DNA from: Micromonospora sp. DSM 45708
GTDB lineage: Bacteria; Actinomycetota; Actinomycetes; Mycobacteriales; Micromonosporaceae
Direction of reading: 5' to 3'
Assembly: GCF_039566955.1 (NCBI RefSeq)
Contig: NZ_CP154796.1
Location: 5,456,001-5,520,000, forward strand
DNA: 64,000 nucleotides
The notes below the pieces were generated by a model that was not told the DNA's origin, did no database searches, and saw nothing but the letters and a program-made list of their open reading frames with translations. Of this stretch, positions 58,782-64,000 are shown one piece after another; position 1 is the first letter of the stretch, and each line of letters opens with the position of its first letter. The position numbers and the translations under genes are program-made.

Positions 58782-59797
58782 CCGGCCAGCTCGGCGCCGA
58801 ACACCGCCGCCCTCTCGTCCCCCTCCGCCACCCGGTCCTGGTCGAGCGTGACGGCGAGCAGGTAGCGGTCCAGCCCCACCGGGTAGCAGAAGAACGCGCC
58901 CTGCTCGACGTCGAGCACCAGCCGGCGCACCCGGGAGCCGATCGCCGGGTACGCGGACCGCACCACGGCGCGCAGCAGCTCGTCCACCCGCTGGGCGAGC
59001 TGGGCGTAGAAGGCCCGCCGCCGGCCCGGGGACACGTCCGCGAAGAAGCCGTCCAACCGCCGGTCGTCGAGCACGTCCGCGGTCGCCTCCAGCCGGCCCG
59101 GCCGACACACCGCCACGTAGTGCAGGCCCTCGGCGTGGACCTGCCCGGCGCAGCGCGCCGCCAACCCGGCGTACGACTCGTCGCGTACCCACGTCCGGGG
59201 CCCGAGGTCGGCGGCGGGCGGACCGGACGGGCCGGGGTGGCCCGACGCGGTGCTGGCCGGGGTGAGCCAGCCGCCGTAGTTGGTGGGCTGCTGACCGACC
59301 GCGGCGTGCTCCTCGTTGGCCAGCCGGAACAGGCCGATGTCGGCCGCCCGGACCGCCGGCTGCCGGGGCGGCGGCTCGTCCGCCGGCTCCTCCGCCCGGA
59401 CCACGCCGACGAGGTGCTGCTCCCGGCTCAGTTGCAGGGCGAAGAGCGCGCCCCGCGCGGTGTGCAGCACCACCCGGATCAGGTCGCCGCTGCGCGCCGG
59501 GCGCAACACCCCGCCCAGGGTGGTCATCGCGTGCACCACGTCCCGGTCGACGAGCTGCCGTTCGTCGGCGTCCAACTCGTGAGGGCCGGCCACCGGCGCC
59601 GGGGCGTCCAGGGCGAAGTCGCAGACCCCGGTGCGGTACCGGGCGAGGTGGAGCAGCCCGGGCAGGCTCCGCATCAGCCGCTCGCAGGCGTCCACCGCGG
59701 CCGGCCGTTCCCGGACGTGCTCGGCGAGCATCACGTCGATCCGCCTGTCGACGCCGGCCGGCTGGGCCGCCTCGTCGGCGGGGATGGGGGCGCTCAT
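58778..59797 (-). CDS. Protein of unknown function in the STAND-antiporter operon
   Basis: 339 residues from the ATG at 59795-59797. No family recognised. It appears to have two related halves: each ends with an exposed beta-type segment (QLSREQHLVGVVRAEE, and GLDRYLLAVTLDQDRVAEGDERAAVF), vaguely like roadblock/LC7 modules. The middle holds a Gly/Ser/Pro-rich linker (NYGGWLTPASTASGHPG). Four Cys (CERL, VCDF, CAGQ, VCRP) could form a site. Lies between the FxsT-like NTPase and the antiporter, overlapping both by four bases. Confidence 0.65.
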   Translation of the reverse strand: MSAPIPADEAAQPAGVDRRIDVMLAEHVRERPAAVDACERLMRSLPGLLHLARYRTGVCDFALDAPAPVAGPHELDADERQLVDRDVVHAMTTLGGVLRPARSGDLIRVVLHTARGALFALQLSREQHLVGVVRAEEPADEPPPRQPAVRAADIGLFRLANEEHAAVGQQPTNYGGWLTPASTASGHPGPSGPPAADLGPRTWVRDESYAGLAARCAGQVHAEGLHYVAVCRPGRLEATADVLDDRRLDGFFADVSPGRRRAFYAQLAQRVDELLRAVVRSAYPAIGSRVRRLVLDVEQGAFFCYPVGLDRYLLAVTLDQDRVAEGDERAAVFGAELAG

Positions 59798-62700
59798 GTC
59801 GCCGGGACCTCCATGTCGACGAAGTCGAGCTTCGCGGGGCCGTACGGGATGCCACCGCTGATCTCGCCGTCGGTCACCAGCGCGGCCAGGAGCCGCCGGG
59901 TGGCGCGCAGGTAGGGGTGTTGGAGCCCGAGGAAGTGTCGGCCCTCGTCGAGGACACCACGCAGCAACCGCTCCGCCTCGGTGGTCCGCTGCGCCGCCGC
60001 CAGGCTGCCGGCCAGGTTGACCTGACCACCCAGCGTCCACGGGTGCGACTCGCCGAGGGTGGCCTCCAGCCCGGCGGCGGCCTGACGCCCGGCGGACACC
60101 GCCTGCTCGAGGTCACCGACGCCGCGGAGCAGCACCCCGCGCAGGCTCAGACAGACCTGAATGAACGGATGCTCGGGCGGAAGGTCGCGCCGGTAGCCGG
60201 CCAGGCTCTCGTCCGCCAGCCGCACCGCGTGTTCGCTCTCCCCGCCGAGGTGGTAGTCGACGGCGAGACTCAGCCGGCACGACTGGGTACGCGGATTGTC
60301 CTCGCTGAGCAGCCGCCGCAACGCCAAATAGGCGCGGCTGTTCAGCTCCTTGGCCCGGGTGAGCTCCTCCTGCCTGCGGACGATGACCGCCAGGTGGCGG
60401 ATGATCCGCAACAGCAGCGTGTCCTCCTCGCCGTTGCGGCCGACCGGCAACCGCTCCTGGTAGGCGTCCTGGAGCAGCTTGCGCGCCCCGACGAGGTCGC
60501 CCAGATCGCCCAGGTAGCGGCCGAGGTCGCTGGCGAGTTCGAGCGTGTCGGGGTGGTTGTCGGCGAAGAGCCGCCAGCGGCGTTCGAGCGTCTCCCGGGC
60601 GACCCGCACCGCCTCGTCGGTGCGCCCGGCCAGGTAGTACGAGTGGGCCAGGTTGTGCGCGGCGACAAGCGTCTCCGGGTGGGAGTTGCCGAACTGGTCC
60701 CGGAAGCCCCGCCAGGTGGCCTGGTCCTCGATGAGGGCCGGCCGGAACCGTCCGAGCCCGCGCAGGTCACCGGCGAGACCCCGCCGGGTGACGAGGACCC
60801 GCGGGTGGTCGTGACCGAGCAGGACCGTGCTCTCCCGCAGCACCTGCCGGCTCAGCGTCAACGCCTCCTCGCTGCGGCCCAGGGACCGGGTGACGTCGGC
60901 GAGGCGGGTCGCCAGCCGCAGCGTGATCCGGTCCCGCCACCCGTGCGCGGCCAGCCAGCGGTCCAGCACCGGCCGCCAGAGCCGGTGCGCCTCGGCGGCC
61001 TCGTCCTCGCCCCGGGCGATGAGGTGTTCGAGCTGCTCGACCACCAGCCGGCGGACGTCGTCCGGCCCGTCCTCGTCGAGCGCGCCGGAGCTGAGCAGGT
61101 GCTGGTGCAGCTCGTGCCGCAGCGCGGAGGCCGCCGCGATCGTCCGGGGGGCCGCCCCGGCCAGGGCGAGCAGGAACCGCTTCCGGCGGGTGGCGCGCTG
61201 CTCGACTGTCATGTCGGCCAGCACGGTGGCCTGCACGGCGGGGTGCATCCGGACCGCCCCGTCGCGGCCCCAGCCGACGTCGAACAGCCGGAACCGCATC
61301 CCGAGCGCCATCGCCCGGTCCATCTCCCACCCGTCGGCGCGCAGCAGGGCGGCGTCCTCGTCGGCGAGGTCGGCGGCGACCTGCCCGCGCATCCGTCGGG
61401 ACTGGACCAACGCGAGCGACATGCCGATCGGCGCGGCGAAGGCGTACATCTCCGTCAGCATCACCGCGACCCGACCGCTGAACTCCTCGTCCATCAGCCG
61501 CAACGCCACCCGGACGATCCGCCGGGTGGGGGACGCCCCGTCCCCGGTGGGCCGGATCGCCTCCAGGAAGGCCGGCACCGCCGCGTCCGGGGCCCGCGAC
61601 CCGGTGACCGCCTCCCGCTTGTTGAGCAGGATGCCGGCCTGGCCCAACAGCCCCGACGCCAGCCGCAGGTCCAGCGGGAACGTGCCCACCGCGTCGACGA
61701 CCGCGGCGGCCGGGGCGGCGGACAACCCGGGCACCTGCCGGATGAGCAACCCGATCGCGTCGTCGCGGCGCAGCCCCTCCACCGCCACCGAGGGACCGAG
61801 CGCCTGCGGGTCCCCGGCGCCGCCGGTCACCACGACGTGCCCGCGGCCGGCCGGCAGCAGCCCGACCAGGTCGGTCGGGTCACGGACCCCGTCGTAGACC
61901 ACCAGCCACTGGTCGCTGCGCTTCCGCAGCTCCGCCAGCATCTCGTGGACGGCGTTGCCGCTCGGCTCGACCCCGAGCGCGTCGGCGAGCCCCGCCAGCG
62001 CGGTACGCACCGCGTGCCGGCTGCCCGCCGGGATCCAGACGACCAGGCGGTAGTCGCGGTGGAACCGGGCCACGTACTCGCGGGCCAGCGTGCTCTTGCC
62101 GGCGGCCAGCGGGCCGCGTACCCACACCGGCTGACCGCCCGGGCTCGCGAGCAGCAGGTCCCGCAGCTCGCTCAGCTCACGGTCCCGGCCGAGGAACAGC
62201 CGCGGTCGCTCGGGCAGGTGGAACATCTTCCTGGACTGCTCGTCCCGGCCCGGGAAACCCACCCGCCAGGGCCGGTCCAGCGGCGACGGTTTGAGCGCGG
62301 CCAGTCCCAGCGCCGCGCGCAGGCGTCGGCGTGCCTCCTGCTCGTCGCAGTCGAAGAGGTCCACCGGCCGACCGGCCGGGGGTGGCCCGGACGGCACGGT
62401 ACGCAGCACCAGCAGCTCCGTGCCCGGCCGCCCCGCCACCTCCCCGGTCAACGCGTCGAGCCACGCCTCGTCGTCCTCCTCGACGGCGGGGAGGGCCGCG
62501 CGGTGCGCGGTGGGATCCGGGGCGACCGCCAGCACGGTGGCCGGGCCGGGCGCGGCCGGGCCGCGTGGGCGCCAGGGCCGGACCCGGATCTCGAGCTCGG
62601 TCAGCTCCGCGCCCAGCCAGTCGGCCCACGGTCGCTGCCGTTCCGGGGTGGCCACGAACACCTCACCGACGTTCTCGGCGAGCGGCCGGCTGAGCCCGAA

Positions 62701-63630
62701 CCGGTAACGCGCCCGGACCGGCTCCGCCTCCGGCTCGGCCCGTTCCAGCTCACCGTGTGTCAGCAGGCGCAGCAGCTCGCCGTACGCGGTCAGCACCGAC
62801 GCGCGGTGCGGGGACTCCTCCAGCAGCGGGGCGAGCGGCTGGCCCTCCGGGCCGCCGGGGATGGCGACCTGCCAGAAGTCCACGCCCAACGCCGGCTCGT
62901 CCAGGGCGCCCCGGAAGCTCGACGCCACCTCGTCGGCGTGCCGGACGGCGGCCACCGAGTCGGCGGGGGCCGACTGCGTGGTGGCGGCGATGATCCGGAC
63001 CCCGGCGGGAGCGCTGCGGTGCACCTGACGGGCCACGGCGGCGGCGGCGCCGAGCCGGGGCGCCCGGTAGGGGAAGCAGACGACGAGCGCGTCGCAGAGG
63101 ACCGCCAGCCACTGGGCGACCGTGCCGGAGAAGTCGGCGGGGTCGAGCAGGACGTCGTCGTACTCGATGAACCGCAACTGCCGGCGCAGTTCGCTGCGCA
63201 TCGTCCCGCCCAGGTCACCGCCGATCTCGGTCACCGGCGGCCAGGTCGCCGACTCGGGCACCCACACCACGTCGAGGTGACCGGCGGGGGCGGCGTAGCG
63301 CCGCAGGGTGGGCTGCCCGGTGGTGAACCCGGGCAGCGCGAACATCAGGTCGGTCAGCCCGCGCGGCAGGTGGTCGGTGAGCGGCGACTCACCGCTGTAG
63401 AAGGGGCTCAGGTGCTCGTGCACCCGGACCGCCCCCCGGCCGGCGTCCACCACGAGCACCCGGCGGCCGGCGCGCGCCAGCAGCCATGCCACGTTGCTGG
63501 CCACGTTGGTGCGCCCGGTCAGGCTCTCCGCGGCGACGAAGGCGGTCACCCTGGTCTCGGTCGCCCCCGGCTCGGGCCTCGACGCGGGCGTCCCGCGCAC
63601 CGGGCCGTCCGGGAACCCGTCGATCGTCAT
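59794..63630 (-). CDS. FxsT-like multidomain NTPase: ParA-like, TIR-like, NB-ARC and TPR
   Basis: 1278 residues from the ATG at 63628-63630. N-terminal ParA/MinD-like domain with a degenerate deviant Walker motif (ESLTGRTNVASN, about 30-40). About residues 310-360 (VFVATPERQRPWADWLGAEL) resemble a TIR-type fold. An NB-ARC/STAND NTPase follows, preceded by FLGRDRELSEL and with P-loop GPLAAGKS (Lys512), VVWIPAG and MHPAVQATV in its winged helix. The last third (about 780-1260) is TPR repeats. This layout matches the FxSxx-COOH system TPR protein FxsT, but no FxsA peptide or radical SAM FxsB is in the window. Confidence 0.8.
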   Translation of the reverse strand: MTIDGFPDGPVRGTPASRPEPGATETRVTAFVAAESLTGRTNVASNVAWLLARAGRRVLVVDAGRGAVRVHEHLSPFYSGESPLTDHLPRGLTDLMFALPGFTTGQPTLRRYAAPAGHLDVVWVPESATWPPVTEIGGDLGGTMRSELRRQLRFIEYDDVLLDPADFSGTVAQWLAVLCDALVVCFPYRAPRLGAAAAVARQVHRSAPAGVRIIAATTQSAPADSVAAVRHADEVASSFRGALDEPALGVDFWQVAIPGGPEGQPLAPLLEESPHRASVLTAYGELLRLLTHGELERAEPEAEPVRARYRFGLSRPLAENVGEVFVATPERQRPWADWLGAELTELEIRVRPWRPRGPAAPGPATVLAVAPDPTAHRAALPAVEEDDEAWLDALTGEVAGRPGTELLVLRTVPSGPPPAGRPVDLFDCDEQEARRRLRAALGLAALKPSPLDRPWRVGFPGRDEQSRKMFHLPERPRLFLGRDRELSELRDLLLASPGGQPVWVRGPLAAGKSTLAREYVARFHRDYRLVVWIPAGSRHAVRTALAGLADALGVEPSGNAVHEMLAELRKRSDQWLVVYDGVRDPTDLVGLLPAGRGHVVVTGGAGDPQALGPSVAVEGLRRDDAIGLLIRQVPGLSAAPAAAVVDAVGTFPLDLRLASGLLGQAGILLNKREAVTGSRAPDAAVPAFLEAIRPTGDGASPTRRIVRVALRLMDEEFSGRVAVMLTEMYAFAAPIGMSLALVQSRRMRGQVAADLADEDAALLRADGWEMDRAMALGMRFRLFDVGWGRDGAVRMHPAVQATVLADMTVEQRATRRKRFLLALAGAAPRTIAAASALRHELHQHLLSSGALDEDGPDDVRRLVVEQLEHLIARGEDEAAEAHRLWRPVLDRWLAAHGWRDRITLRLATRLADVTRSLGRSEEALTLSRQVLRESTVLLGHDHPRVLVTRRGLAGDLRGLGRFRPALIEDQATWRGFRDQFGNSHPETLVAAHNLAHSYYLAGRTDEAVRVARETLERRWRLFADNHPDTLELASDLGRYLGDLGDLVGARKLLQDAYQERLPVGRNGEEDTLLLRIIRHLAVIVRRQEELTRAKELNSRAYLALRRLLSEDNPRTQSCRLSLAVDYHLGGESEHAVRLADESLAGYRRDLPPEHPFIQVCLSLRGVLLRGVGDLEQAVSAGRQAAAGLEATLGESHPWTLGGQVNLAGSLAAAQRTTEAERLLRGVLDEGRHFLGLQHPYLRATRRLLAALVTDGEISGGIPYGPAKLDFVDMEVPAT

Positions 63631-63872
63631 GCCGTCCCCCCGTCGGACCCGGTGTCGGGTGCCGCCCACCGCCGCCGCGCGCCCGGATTGTCGGACTGGT
63701 TGCCGAACCAGAGGAACTCGGCGGTCGGGTCGCCGGTCTCGTCGATCAGCCGCCGCAGCGAACGGTGCAACTGCCCGCGCGGGATGGCGTCGAGGTCGGC
63801 CGGGTCGAGTTCCGCGACGTCGAGCAGTTGGGATATCAGTGCCCGGTCGCCACCACTCACCCGATCCGACAT
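63627..63872 (-). CDS. Small acidic protein upstream of the FxsT-like NTPase
   Basis: 81 residues from the ATG at 63870-63872. Helical N-terminal half (RALISQLLDVAELDPADLDAIPRG) and a hydrophilic C-terminus (DPTAEFLWFGNQSDNPGARRRW). It does not end in FxSxx, so it is not a standard FxsA precursor. It could be an effector-associated or adaptor domain that joins the NTPase. Its stop overlaps the NTPase start (ATGA). A longer frame is open upstream. An AT-rich stretch (TACGATATGTTA on the minus strand, about 63940) may be its promoter. Confidence 0.65.
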   Translation of the reverse strand: MSDRVSGGDRALISQLLDVAELDPADLDAIPRGQLHRSLRRLIDETGDPTAEFLWFGNQSDNPGARRRWAAPDTGSDGGTA

Positions 63873-63958
63873 CTCCGGCCCAACCTTCGATCCATCGACA
63901 CCACCACTCCGCACGGCACAGCCAGCGTTCCGGCAGTAACATATCGTAGCCTTCATCG

Positions 63959-64000
63959 ATGTCCACCGTCGTCGCGGTGGGCCGCCGACTGGTCTGGGGA
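63959..64000 (+). CDS. Possible start of a plus-strand gene cut by the window end
   Basis: An ATG at 63959 opens a frame (MSTVVAVGRRLVWG) that runs to the last base. It is divergent from the 81-residue gene, and TATCGT (63942-63947) lies upstream. Too short to judge. Confidence 0.3.
   Translation, partial: MSTVVAVGRRLVWG

Noticed and set aside
63627..63872. FxsA peptide precursor
   Set aside because: The size is plausible but the C-terminus is not FxSxx, so it is listed as an unknown protein.
59917..63939. A 1340-codon plus-strand frame
   Set aside because: Antisense to the FxsT-like gene; no domain seen and low-complexity composition.

Overview
The window is about 72% G+C chromosomal DNA of a filamentous actinomycete, most likely Micromonospora or a close relative. 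The evidence is the strong codon bias with long antisense shadow frames, coenzyme F420 genes (fbiA, fbiB, fbiC), a WhiB2/WhmD-type regulator, many GTG starts, many apparently leaderless promoters, and actinobacterial families such as DUF397, DUF3499, DUF5753 and WXG100-associated toxins. No rRNA, tRNA, CRISPR array, transposase or prophage is visible.

Layout. 0-8 kb: housekeeping genes (S-adenosylhomocysteinase, mannose-6-phosphate isomerase, a CDF transporter, a SIS-domain protein coupled to a Trm112-like protein, a secreted protein, endonuclease V, a DinB-like protein). 8.1-15 kb: a polymorphic toxin island. A YbaB-like protein, a WXG100-like protein, a 1426-residue toxin and a candidate immunity protein form one minus-strand operon; divergent from it is a deaminase-SUKH fusion. 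15-19.3 kb: GABA genes (aldehyde dehydrogenases and GABA aminotransferase). 19.3-21.4 kb: two secreted proteins and a HigBA-like toxin-antitoxin pair. 21.4-34 kb: a polyamine block. The seven-gene operon potD-potA-potB-potC-FAD oxidase-saccharopine dehydrogenase-like-speB is divergent from an Lrp/AsnC regulator and is followed by a diamine aminotransferase and a second FAD oxidase. Together with the 15-19 kb genes these could carry agmatine or putrescine through 4-aminobutanal and GABA to succinate.

34-36 kb: a DUF3499 protein and a zincin-like protein on divergent leaderless promoters, then whiB2. 36-38 kb: a DUF4331 protein with two small neighbours. 38-44 kb: F420 synthesis (fbiC, a proline-rich membrane protein, overlapping fbiA-fbiB; this fbiB lacks the nitroreductase half). 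44-53 kb: an ArsR-like regulator, a Nudix hydrolase, GDP-mannose synthesis (manC) with a glycosyltransferase, a TIGR03089 protein, acetoacetyl-CoA synthetase and a thioesterase.

53.5-64 kb: two converging operons of largely unassigned function. The plus-strand operon encodes a membrane protein and two P-loop ATPases. The minus-strand operon encodes an 81-residue protein, a 1278-residue multidomain NTPase (ParA-like, TIR-like, NB-ARC, TPR; FxsT-like), a 339-residue unknown protein and a cation:proton antiporter. Their 3' ends overlap by 56 bp. This region and the toxin island are the best candidates for undescribed biology.
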